From: an uncultured Clostridium sp.
Lineage (GTDB): Bacteria; Bacillota; Clostridia; TANB77; CAG-508
Assembly: GCA_947057505.1 (NCBI GenBank)
Contig: CAMSEM010000014.1
Coordinates: 1 to 20,884 of the forward strand
Length of the DNA: 20,884 nucleotides
Direction: 5' to 3'
The notes under the pieces: generated by a model
Database searches by the model: none
What the model saw: the letters and a program-made list of their open reading frames with translations, nothing else
What the model was told of the DNA's origin: nothing
Program-made: the position numbers and the translations under genes
Shown: positions 1 through 8,001 of the stretch, in pieces
How positions within the stretch are numbered: position 1 is the stretch's first letter
How the letters are laid out: each line of letters opens with the position of its first letter

Positions 1-57
1 TGGAGAAGGCTGCAATGATTGCCGCCGCTGCCGATGTGCCTGTCACTATGGTGAGCG
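1..57. other. GC-rich, compositionally foreign window edge
   Basis: The first roughly 57 bases are much richer in G and C than the rest of the window and contain CGC, CGC, CGA and CGT triplets close together. In the frame of the following gene they read as an unusual Cys/Arg-rich stretch. In another frame (from base 3) they read as an ordinary-looking alanine-rich peptide ending at a stop at 57-59. The AT-rich pattern begins at about 58-65. A chimeric contig end is the simplest explanation; a real local composition change cannot be excluded from so short a piece. Confidence 0.4.
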
Positions 58-556
58 TATAGAGAATATGGTATCATCTATTATGAATTTTAATGAAAAT
101 GATCAATCATCTACTGGACTTAGATTGAATTTTATTTTAACAGCTTTTACCAAAGCATGGGATAAACCAATATTAGGTCATGGATGGTCATCTTTTGCTC
201 CAATGTATGGTTATAGTAGTCTATATCAAACTAATATGTATACACATAATAATTATGCAGAAATTTTATTTTCTTTTGGACTATTAGGACTTTTCCTTTA
301 TTATTGGTTTCCTATCAAAATGATAGTAAAAACAAGTAAAAATGCAAATAAGGGAAGAAAGACTTTAGGTTGGTTATATATAGTTAATATGTTATTTATA
401 GATTTTGCAGCAGTTACATGCTATTCTAGTATTCTTGGATTTTTAGCATTTTCTATTGTTAATTTAGTATTAAAAGAAAGCGAAGATAAAGAAGTATTAG
501 AAAGTTCAACAAAAGAGATTAATAAACAAGAAGAAACTCAAGTAGAACTTAAATGA
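2..556 (+). CDS. O-antigen ligase/polymerase-like membrane protein (Wzy family), C-terminal part
   Basis: This is the C-terminal part of a polytopic membrane protein that would polymerise or ligate polysaccharide repeat units outside the membrane. The frame stays open to the window edge, so the true start lies outside; the first internal ATG is at 68. Recognisable features are the LRLNF segment, the GHGWSSF motif, the HNNYAEILFSFGLLG motif (the conserved His-Asn-x-Tyr region of the Wzy/WaaL family) and two further hydrophobic segments. The tail is hydrophilic and rich in Glu and Lys. It stands 13 bases before an ATP-grasp gene in a polysaccharide locus, which supports the role. The first ~57 bases may not belong to this gene. 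Whether it is a polymerase or a ligase cannot be decided from the fragment. Confidence 0.7.
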   Translation, partial: GEGCNDCRRCRCACHYGERIENMVSSIMNFNENDQSSTGLRLNFILTAFTKAWDKPILGHGWSSFAPMYGYSSLYQTNMYTHNNYAEILFSFGLLGLFLYYWFPIKMIVKTSKNANKGRKTLGWLYIVNMLFIDFAAVTCYSSILGFLAFSIVNLVLKESEDKEVLESSTKEINKQEETQVELK

Positions 557-569
557 GAAAGGTAAAAAA

Positions 570-1487
570 ATGATTTTGAAGAAAATTATAAAATATTTGA
601 AAGAACCAAAATGTATAAAATTATATTTAGCATCAACTAATATAATACATATGGAAGATAGAAAATTTATAGAATTAAGTTATGAAATAGCATTAAGAAA
701 AAAAATAAATATAGATAATCCAAAAACTTTTAATGAAAAATTACAATGGCTAAAATTATATGATAGAAAGCTAGAATATACTAAAATGGTGGATAAATAT
801 GAAGTAAAAAAATATGTAAAAGATATAATTGGAGAAAAGCATATAATTGCAACATTAGGAATATGGAATAAATTTGAAGATATTGACTTTGAAAAACTTC
901 CTAATAGATTCGTTATAAAATGCACACACGATTCTGGTGGAGTGGTAATATGCAAAGATAAAAATAATTTTGATAAAAAGAAAGCTAGAAAAAAAATTAA
1001 CAAAGCATTGAAGAAAAATTATTTCTATTTTGGAAGAGAATGGCCATATAAAAATGTAAAACCTAGAATTATTATTGAAGAATATATGGAAGATGCCAAT
1101 ACACAAGAGATAAATGATTATAAATTTATGTGTTTTAATGGAAAAGTTAAATGTTCTTTTGTATGTACTGATAGAAGGTCAAAAGAAGGTCTAAAAGTTA
1201 CATTTTTTGATTTAAATTGGAATAAGCTACCATTTGAAAGACATTATCCTACATCTAAAAAAGAAATAGAAAAACCAAGTAATTATAATTTAATGATAGA
1301 GCTATCTGAAAAATTAGCAAAGAATATTCCATTTATTAGAGTGGATTGGTATGAAATAAATGGACAAGTATATTTTGGTGAACTAACATTTTTTCCAGGG
1401 TGTGGATTAGAAGAATTTACACCAGAAGAATGGGATTACAAATTAGGGGATTGGATAGAATTGCCAAATGATAATGGAGGAATATAA
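570..1487 (+). CDS. TupA-like ATP-grasp protein of polysaccharide synthesis
   Basis: A 305-aa soluble protein resembling the TupA-like ATP-grasp family, found in teichuronopeptide and capsule loci and thought to join an amino acid or similar group to a sugar polymer by ATP-dependent ligation. Supporting features are the early FNEKLQWLKLYDR segment, the KCTHDSGGVVICKDK segment around residues 117-131 (typical of this family), IIIEEYM near residue 170, DYKFMCFNGKV, and the C-terminal VDWYEINGQVYFGELTFFPG segment, whose acidic residues match the metal-binding end of ATP-grasp folds. The ATG at 570 has a GAGAAAGG-type ribosome binding site just upstream. It lies between the Wzy-like gene and capA with very short spacers, so it is probably in the same operon. 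The exact substrate is unknown. Confidence 0.8.
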   Translation: MILKKIIKYLKEPKCIKLYLASTNIIHMEDRKFIELSYEIALRKKINIDNPKTFNEKLQWLKLYDRKLEYTKMVDKYEVKKYVKDIIGEKHIIATLGIWNKFEDIDFEKLPNRFVIKCTHDSGGVVICKDKNNFDKKKARKKINKALKKNYFYFGREWPYKNVKPRIIIEEYMEDANTQEINDYKFMCFNGKVKCSFVCTDRRSKEGLKVTFFDLNWNKLPFERHYPTSKKEIEKPSNYNLMIELSEKLAKNIPFIRVDWYEINGQVYFGELTFFPGCGLEEFTPEEWDYKLGDWIELPNDNGGI

Positions 1488-1489
1488 AA

Positions 1490-2626
1490 TTGAAGATATT
1501 AATAGCAGGAGATTTAGTACCAACAAAGAAAAATGAAGAAAGATTTGAAAGTGCTTGTTTAATAGATGAGTTTAAAGAAGATTTTTTGAATATATGGAAA
1601 AAATCAGATTTTAGAATATTTAATTTAGAATGTGCATTAGGAGAAAGCATAAATAAGATAGATAAAAATGGTCCAAATTTACAAGCAAGTTCTAAGACCA
1701 TTAAAGGTATAAAATCACTTGATCCAAGTTTAATATTATTATCAAATAACCATATTCTTGATTATAGAATAGAAGGATTAGAAAATACAATTACACTTCT
1801 AGAACAGCATAATATACCTTATACAGGAATTATAGAAAACTCCAAACAAGAAAATAAAACATATTATATAAAAAAGGATGGAGTGAAAGTTGGAATTTAC
1901 AATTTATGTGAAAATGAATTTTCATTAGCAACTAGCAGTAGCAAGGGTGCAAATTCTTTTTATGGAGTGAAAAATTATTTAGAAATCAAACGAGCTAAAG
2001 AAGAATGCGATTATTTAATTGTAATTTTTCATGCAGGAAAAGAATTCTATAGATATCCATCGCCAGATTTACAACAAAACTGTAGAAATTTTATTGATTT
2101 TGGAGCAGATGTTGTTATTACACAACATAGTCATTGCATAGGCACAGAAGAAGAATATAATAATGGCAAAATTTTATATGGACAAGGTAATTTCATATTT
2201 GATAATGGAATAGAGGATGAATATTGGAATACAGCTTTATTGGTTGAAATAGATATCACTAACGACCAATTAATGATGAATTACATACCAATAGAAAAAG
2301 ATAATGGGTTAATAAAGATTTCAAATAATCAAACAATCATGCAACAATTTTATAAAAGAAAAGAACAAATAAAATTAGATACTTTTGTAAATGAGCAATA
2401 TAAAAAATTTGCAAAGGGATTTTTGAATTCATATTTGGGAGTAATAAATCGAATAACTTTAATAAAGAGAATAAAAAACAAGCTCTCAAAAAGAAAGTAT
2501 TATCTTTCAAAATACAAAAAAGAAGATTTATTAGCAATTTTAAATATTATAGAATGTGAAGCTCATAGAGAGTTGTTTATTAGAGGACTAAAAGAAAGGA
2601 TAAAAGATGTCAGCAAAATTAAATAG
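1490..2626 (+). CDS. CapA/PgsA-like metallophosphatase-fold protein
   Basis: A 378-aa protein of the CapA family (calcineurin-like metallophosphatase fold), associated with capsule or poly-gamma-glutamate synthesis and anchoring. The ordered motifs are visible: GDLVP near the N-terminus, NLECALG, SNNHILDY, IFHAGKEFYRYPS, the metal-ligand motif QHSHCIG and YGQGNFIFDN. These give the usual Asp, Asn and His ligands. The start is TTG at 1490, supported by GGAGGA at 1475-1480 and by the reading MKILIAGD. It starts 2 bases after the ATP-grasp stop and its 3' end overlaps the flippase gene by 20 bases, which suggests translational coupling. The C-terminal ~90 residues are basic and poorly conserved. 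There is no evident N-terminal signal peptide, unlike many CapA proteins. Confidence 0.85.
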   Translation: MKILIAGDLVPTKKNEERFESACLIDEFKEDFLNIWKKSDFRIFNLECALGESINKIDKNGPNLQASSKTIKGIKSLDPSLILLSNNHILDYRIEGLENTITLLEQHNIPYTGIIENSKQENKTYYIKKDGVKVGIYNLCENEFSLATSSSKGANSFYGVKNYLEIKRAKEECDYLIVIFHAGKEFYRYPSPDLQQNCRNFIDFGADVVITQHSHCIGTEEEYNNGKILYGQGNFIFDNGIEDEYWNTALLVEIDITNDQLMMNYIPIEKDNGLIKISNNQTIMQQFYKRKEQIKLDTFVNEQYKKFAKGFLNSYLGVINRITLIKRIKNKLSKRKYYLSKYKKEDLLAILNIIECEAHRELFIRGLKERIKDVSKIK

Positions 2627-4124
2627 AACTAAAATGATATTTAATGCAACTTTAATTAGTTTATTTATATTTTTAATACAGGGAATATTAACATTAATAA
2701 GAACAAAAATATTTATTGAATTTTATGGAACTGATACTAATGGAATAGTAGAACTTTCTAACCAAATATTTTCATATATTGTTTTATTAGAAAGTGGTTT
2801 AGGGGCAGCATACTTATTTAAAATGTATGCGCCAATGTCTAATAATGAATATGAAAAAGTAAATGGATTATATAATGGATTATCAAAAAATTTAAAGAAA
2901 ATAGCCATTATCATGTTAATAGTATTGTTTATTGTTGCAATCTTATATCCAAGTATCATTAAAAATAATACATTATCTTATGCAAAAATGGTTTTTATTA
3001 TCATATTACTAGGAATACGTTTTGTATTACCATATTATTTAATAATAGATAAGAAAAATTTATTATATGCGTATGAAAGAAGACCAGTTGTAAATTTAAT
3101 AGATGGTATTGCTAATATTGGAATATTAATAATAGAAATATTTTTATCTATATTCTTTAAATTAGATATATTAGTTGTTTTAAGTATAGGAATATTTGTA
3201 AATCTTTTATTAAATTGGATTTATAAAATAGTAATAAGAAAATATTGTCCAGAAGTAATAAATTTAAATTGTGAGCCAAATTATGAAGCAAAAAAAATGA
3301 CAAAAGATATATTGATTCATCAAATAAGTAGTGTAGTATTTAGTTCTACAGATAATGTAATATTGTCAATTGTATCTTCTTTAAACAGTGTCACAATTTA
3401 TAGTGCATACAATACAGTATTAACATATCCTGTTAACTTAATTAATAAATTAGTAGATAATTTAAGAGCTACATTTGGAAAAAAGATGGTAGAAGATGAA
3501 AAGAATGCAATTGAGGTATTCAATGAAACTTTATCCTTAAGTTATTTTATAACTGCTATTATGGCACCAATATTTTTATTATGTATTAATGATTTTGTTA
3601 AATTATGGATAGGTGAGAGATTTGTTTTAGAAGGAATTTGTACAATTATTTTAACATTATTATTTATTCATAGATGTATTATGCCAGTTATTTATATAGC
3701 AAGAGATAGTAAAGGATTATATAAAGAAAGCAAAAATTATACTCTATGTCAAGCAATAGCTAATATAATTATCTCTATTGTATTAGTATGGAAATTAGGA
3801 ATTTTAGGATTATTGATAGGTACTTTTATTTCTACATATTGTATTTTAATTCCATTCAACTATAACTTAGTGTGTAAAAAAGTACTAAAAAGCAAAAACT
3901 ATCTTTTGACTAATCTTATAATTGTCATATTATATGTAGCAATAATTTCTCTAGTATGCATAGGTATAAATTATATATTTGATATTGCGAAAGTAACATC
4001 TTGGATTTCTTTATTGATAAAAGTAGGTATAGATACTATAATAATTAGTGTTATTTCACTTGTTTTAATGTATACATTAAATAAATATTTTAGAAATTTG
4101 ATAAAAAGATTTCTACATAGATAA
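2607..4124 (+). CDS. Wzx-like polysaccharide flippase (MATE/MOP superfamily)
   Basis: A 505-aa, strongly hydrophobic protein with about 12-14 predicted membrane segments spread over its length, the size and layout of Wzx/RfbX-type lipid-linked oligosaccharide flippases. The first segment follows a short basic N-terminus, and a second is preceded by a G-T-D-T-N-G-I-V loop. The central STDNVILSIV segment, inside the membrane domain, resembles that of other members of the family. It overlaps the capA 3' end by 20 bases, with an AAAGGA ribosome binding site inside capA. It would move the undecaprenyl-linked repeat unit across the membrane for the Wzy-like protein upstream. The sugar specificity cannot be read from the sequence. 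Confidence 0.85.
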   Translation: MSAKLNRTKMIFNATLISLFIFLIQGILTLIRTKIFIEFYGTDTNGIVELSNQIFSYIVLLESGLGAAYLFKMYAPMSNNEYEKVNGLYNGLSKNLKKIAIIMLIVLFIVAILYPSIIKNNTLSYAKMVFIIILLGIRFVLPYYLIIDKKNLLYAYERRPVVNLIDGIANIGILIIEIFLSIFFKLDILVVLSIGIFVNLLLNWIYKIVIRKYCPEVINLNCEPNYEAKKMTKDILIHQISSVVFSSTDNVILSIVSSLNSVTIYSAYNTVLTYPVNLINKLVDNLRATFGKKMVEDEKNAIEVFNETLSLSYFITAIMAPIFLLCINDFVKLWIGERFVLEGICTIILTLLFIHRCIMPVIYIARDSKGLYKESKNYTLCQAIANIIISIVLVWKLGILGLLIGTFISTYCILIPFNYNLVCKKVLKSKNYLLTNLIIVILYVAIISLVCIGINYIFDIAKVTSWISLLIKVGIDTIIISVISLVLMYTLNKYFRNLIKRFLHR

Positions 4125-4165
4125 ATTAAAAATAATCAGTAAAAGCGAGAGGAGCGATTGGGAAT

Positions 4166-5143
4166 ATGAGTACATATTTTATAACTGGTGGGGCTGGATT
4201 TATAGGTTCAAGCCTGGCGGAACAATTATTAAAAGAAGGTAATAAAGTTGTAACCATTGATAATTTTTGTGACTTTTATGATGTAAAGATAAAAGAAAAC
4301 AATATTAAAAATGTTATTGGAAATTCAAACTATAAGTTATACAGAAGTGACATTAGAGACAAAGAAGTAATCAAGAAAATATTTGATGATAATCCAGAAA
4401 TAGATGTAGTTATGCATTTGGCTGCAATGGCAGGAGTTAGACCATCTATAGAAAATCCAATCTTGTATCAAGAAGTAAATTGTATGGGAACTCAAAATAT
4501 TTTAGAAGAGATGAAATCACATGGTATAAAAAATGGTGTTTTCGCTTCATCTAGTAGTGTATATGGAAATTGCAAACAAGTACCATTTAAAGAAGATATG
4601 ATAGTAGACTTTGCAATAAGTCCATATGCAGCAACTAAAAAAGCAAATGAAGTAATGACACATGTATATCATAAATTGTTTAATATGAATATAATAATGC
4701 TTAGATTTTTTACAGTATTTGGACCAAAGCAAAGACCAGACTTAGCAATTAACAAATTCACAAGATTTATGATGGAAGATAAAGAAATACCTATGTTTGG
4801 AGATGGCACAACATCAAGAGATTATACTTATATAGATGACATTGTTAGCGGAATTATAAAATCTTGTGATTATGTTATGAATCATACAGAGATATATGAA
4901 ATATTAAATTTAGGCAATTCTACTCCAACAACATTAAAAGAAATGATAAATATTATTGGGGAGGTACTAAATAAAAAGCCAAAAATAAAGCAATTACCAA
5001 TGCAACCAGGAGATGTAGAAAGGACATATGCAGATATTTCTAAAGCAAAAGAATTAATTGGATATAATCCAAGCACATCTTTCAAAAAAGGTATTGAAAA
5101 TTTTGTAGAATGGTATAAAATAAATAAAGAATTATATTTATAA
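4166..5143 (+). CDS. UDP-glucuronate 4-epimerase-like NAD-dependent SDR
   Basis: A 325-aa extended short-chain dehydrogenase/reductase. The Rossmann motif GGAGFIG sits at residues 8-14, the catalytic tyrosine and lysine in YAATK at Tyr154 and Lys158, and the serine cluster SSSSVYG precedes them. The DNFCDFYD segment and LRFFTVFGPKQRPDLA are characteristic of UDP-glucuronate 4-epimerases rather than plain GalE. That reading fits the next gene, UDP-glucose dehydrogenase, which makes the substrate UDP-glucuronate; together they would produce UDP-galacturonate. The ATG at 4166 is preceded by GAGAGGAG at 4147-4154, a somewhat long spacing. Other UDP-sugar epimerases remain possible. Confidence 0.82.
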   Translation: MSTYFITGGAGFIGSSLAEQLLKEGNKVVTIDNFCDFYDVKIKENNIKNVIGNSNYKLYRSDIRDKEVIKKIFDDNPEIDVVMHLAAMAGVRPSIENPILYQEVNCMGTQNILEEMKSHGIKNGVFASSSSVYGNCKQVPFKEDMIVDFAISPYAATKKANEVMTHVYHKLFNMNIIMLRFFTVFGPKQRPDLAINKFTRFMMEDKEIPMFGDGTTSRDYTYIDDIVSGIIKSCDYVMNHTEIYEILNLGNSTPTTLKEMINIIGEVLNKKPKIKQLPMQPGDVERTYADISKAKELIGYNPSTSFKKGIENFVEWYKINKELYL

Positions 5144-5150
5144 AAATAAT

Positions 5151-5157
5151 GAGGAGG
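5151..5157 (+). promoter_or_regulatory. Ribosome binding site deciding the ugd start
   Basis: GAGGAGG lies 9 bases before the ATG at 5167. An in-frame ATG at 5149 overlaps this site and would add six residues (MRRICK), so 5167 is the better start; it gives the family N-terminus MKIAVAGTGYVG. Confidence 0.8.
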
Positions 5158-5166
5158 ATTTGTAAA

Positions 5167-6462
5167 ATGAAAATAGCAGTAGCAGGAACTGGATATGTAG
5201 GACTAGTTGCAGGGGTATGCTTTGCAGAAAAAGGACATGATGTAGTATGTGTTGATGTAGATGAAAATAAAGTAGAAATGATGAAAAGTGGAAAATCTCC
5301 AATATATGAACAAGACCTAGAAGAACTAATGCAAAAAAATTATAAGGAAGGAAGAATTACCTATACAACTGATTATAAAAGTGCTTATAGAAATGCAGAT
5401 GCAATATTTATAGGAGTGGGAACACCAGAACAACCAGATGGTTCTGCAAATCTTACTTATGTAGCTACCGTTTCTAGACAAATTGCAGAAACAGTAGAAC
5501 ATGACTGTTTAGTAGTTGTAAAATCTACAGTACCAATAGGTACAAATGATAAGGTAGAACAATTCATTAAAGATTCTTTAACAAATAAAAATATAAAAGT
5601 AGAAGTTGCAAGTAACCCAGAATTCTTAGCACAAGGAACAGCTGTAAAAGATACACTAGAAGCAAAAAGAATAGTAATAGGAACAGAAAGTAAAGAAGCA
5701 GAAGCAAAATTAATGGAGATATATAAACCATTTAATTTGCCAATAGTATCTGTTAGTAGAAGAAGCGCAGAAATGATAAAATATGCTTCAAATGATTTTT
5801 TAGCTTTAAAAATTTCATATATGAATGATATTGCAAACCTTTGTGAATTAGTAGGAGCAAATATAGAAGATGTAGCAAATGGAATGAAATATGACGATAG
5901 AATAGGGGCAAACTTCTTAAAAGCAGGTATTGGTTATGGCGGAAGCTGTTTCCCAAAAGACACTAAAGCATTAAAATATTTAGCAAGGCAATATGGCTAC
6001 ACATTAAAAACTGTAGAAGCTGCTGTAGATGTAAATACAGTACAAAAAACAAAGCTGTTTCATAAAGCAAGTGAAAGATTAATTACATTTAATGGATTAA
6101 AAGTTGCTATTTTAGGATTAACCTTTAAACCAGGAACAGATGACTTAAGAGAAGCCCCATCATTAGACAATGTAGAATTATTATTAAAACAAGGTGCAAA
6201 AATATATGCTTATGATCCTGTAGGAATGGAAAATTTTAAAAAGAAATATCCAGATCAAATAGTATATGTAAATAATCCAGAAGAGGCTTTAAAAGAAGCA
6301 AGTGTATGCTTTATATTTACAGAATGGAATGAGATAAAAAATATTAAGCCAGAAACATATAAGAAATTGATGAAAACTCCATTAGTTTATGATGGAAGAA
6401 ATATATATGAATTAAATCAAATGAAGAATGCCATGGTAGAATATTATTCAATAGGAAGATAA
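5167..6462 (+). CDS. ugd: UDP-glucose 6-dehydrogenase
   Basis: A 431-aa enzyme oxidising UDP-glucose to UDP-glucuronate with two NAD+. The N-terminal NAD-binding motif GTGYVGLV is at residues 7-14. GVGTPEQPDG, KSTVPIGT and NPEFLAQGTA follow in the usual order. The catalytic cysteine is Cys261 in GYGGSCFPKD. LTFKPGTDDLREAPS marks the C-terminal domain, and YDGRN is near the end. Length is normal for the UDP-glucose/GDP-mannose dehydrogenase family. The adjacent UDP-glucuronate epimerase-like gene makes UDP-glucose the most probable substrate. A strong GAGGAGG site is placed for this start. Confidence 0.92.
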   Translation: MKIAVAGTGYVGLVAGVCFAEKGHDVVCVDVDENKVEMMKSGKSPIYEQDLEELMQKNYKEGRITYTTDYKSAYRNADAIFIGVGTPEQPDGSANLTYVATVSRQIAETVEHDCLVVVKSTVPIGTNDKVEQFIKDSLTNKNIKVEVASNPEFLAQGTAVKDTLEAKRIVIGTESKEAEAKLMEIYKPFNLPIVSVSRRSAEMIKYASNDFLALKISYMNDIANLCELVGANIEDVANGMKYDDRIGANFLKAGIGYGGSCFPKDTKALKYLARQYGYTLKTVEAAVDVNTVQKTKLFHKASERLITFNGLKVAILGLTFKPGTDDLREAPSLDNVELLLKQGAKIYAYDPVGMENFKKKYPDQIVYVNNPEEALKEASVCFIFTEWNEIKNIKPETYKKLMKTPLVYDGRNIYELNQMKNAMVEYYSIGR

Positions 6463-6489
6463 AAAATTATTACCAAAGGAGAAAAAATA

Positions 6490-7998
6490 ATGACAGGAAA
6501 ACATTCACAAGATAATAGTGAAGATTATAGAATTAAAAACAACTATAATTCAAATAAAAAGAAAAGAAGAACCCAAAAAAGTACAAACAAAATAGATATT
6601 GCTTTTAGAATATTAGCATTAATCTATTTAATTATAACGATTGTATTTTATATTTCAGTAGTAAAAATGGACATGTTACCAACATTATATATAACTATTT
6701 TTACCATTGCAGAAATTATATTTACTATTGCTATGTTAGTTGGGCTTGCTAAAAAGCACAAAACATATAAATTAAATATACTATGTCTTATTATTGTACT
6801 TTTCATATCATCAGCATACATCTATGTTAGCAATTATGCTAATGCTACTACTGATTTTTTAGGAAATGTATTCCAAGAAGTAGAAGAAACAGATGACTAC
6901 TATGTAGTAGTAAGAAAAGCAAGTTCATACAAAGAAATAAAAGATATTAATGGTAAGGAACTATATGTATTTCAAGTAGAAGATGATGTAAAACAAGAGA
7001 TTAGTAGCAAAGCAAATGTTACTTTAAGAACTAAAGAAAGTTTAAATGATTTAGGAGATAATTTATTAAAAAACAAATTAGAAGCAATTTTGGTAAGTTC
7101 ATCTCAATATGCCATTTTAAAAGAAGAAGTAAAAGACTTTGAGGCTAACACCAGAATTATTTATACTGCAACACATAAAGTAGTTACAACAGCAAGCGTA
7201 GAAAGCCAAAATAGTAAATATAATGTTGAAAGTGGTATTTTTAATGTATATATTAGTGGAATAGATACATCAGGAAAAATTAGCAATGTATCTAGAAGTG
7301 ATGCAAATATTGTAGTTACTGTTAATACCAAAACACATGAAGTATTACTTACTTCAATTCCAAGAGATTACTATGTTACTTTACACAGTAAAAAAGCAAA
7401 AGATAAACTAACACACTCTGGAATTTATGGCGTTAGTGAAACTGTCACTACAGTAGAAGACTTATTAGGAATTGATATTAATTATTATGTAAGAGTTAAC
7501 TTTACAACAGTGATAAAATTAGTAGATACTTTAGGAGGAGTAGATGTTTACTCAGACTATAATTTTAAAGGTATCAATGGGCATTATTTTACAAAAGGAT
7601 ATAATCATTTAAATGGAGAAAATGCATTAGTATTTAGTAGAGAAAGATATTCCTTTGCATCAGGAGATAACCAAAGAGTTAAAAACCAACAACATGTTAT
7701 AGAAGCAATTATGAAAAAAGTGTTAAATAGTACTACTATTTTAACCAAATATACAAATATTTTAAATGCAATGGAAGGAAGCTTCCAAACAAATATTGAA
7801 CAAAAAGAAATTAGTAATTTAGTAAAAGACCAACTTCAAAACATGTCTTCATGGAAAATTAAAAACAATAGTTTAACAGGTACAGGAGCAAGTAAATCTA
7901 CTTACTCAGCAGGAAGTCAAAAACTATATGTTATGATACCAGATGCAACCTCTGTACAAAATGCGAAAAACCAAATTGCAAGTGTTATGGGAGAATAA
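6490..7998 (+). CDS. LytR-CpsA-Psr (LCP) family cell-wall polymer ligase
   Basis: A 502-aa membrane protein that would transfer the finished polymer from its lipid carrier to peptidoglycan outside the cell. A basic, Asn/Lys-rich cytoplasmic start is followed by three hydrophobic segments at about residues 37-60, 62-87 and 95-115, so the catalytic domain is extracellular. The LCP signatures are present in order: LTSIPRDYYV, THSGIYG, DTLGGVDV, then FSRERYSFASGDNQRVKNQQ, which carries the arginines and acidic residues that bind the pyrophosphate lipid. A preceding region of about 120 residues lies between the membrane part and the LCP core. An AAAGGAG site precedes the ATG. It closes the polysaccharide cluster, matching the usual arrangement, and its stop is only 3 bases from the recD2 start. 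Confidence 0.9.
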   Translation: MTGKHSQDNSEDYRIKNNYNSNKKKRRTQKSTNKIDIAFRILALIYLIITIVFYISVVKMDMLPTLYITIFTIAEIIFTIAMLVGLAKKHKTYKLNILCLIIVLFISSAYIYVSNYANATTDFLGNVFQEVEETDDYYVVVRKASSYKEIKDINGKELYVFQVEDDVKQEISSKANVTLRTKESLNDLGDNLLKNKLEAILVSSSQYAILKEEVKDFEANTRIIYTATHKVVTTASVESQNSKYNVESGIFNVYISGIDTSGKISNVSRSDANIVVTVNTKTHEVLLTSIPRDYYVTLHSKKAKDKLTHSGIYGVSETVTTVEDLLGIDINYYVRVNFTTVIKLVDTLGGVDVYSDYNFKGINGHYFTKGYNHLNGENALVFSRERYSFASGDNQRVKNQQHVIEAIMKKVLNSTTILTKYTNILNAMEGSFQTNIEQKEISNLVKDQLQNMSSWKIKNNSLTGTGASKSTYSAGSQKLYVMIPDATSVQNAKNQIASVMGE

Positions 7999-8001
7999 AG
8001 C

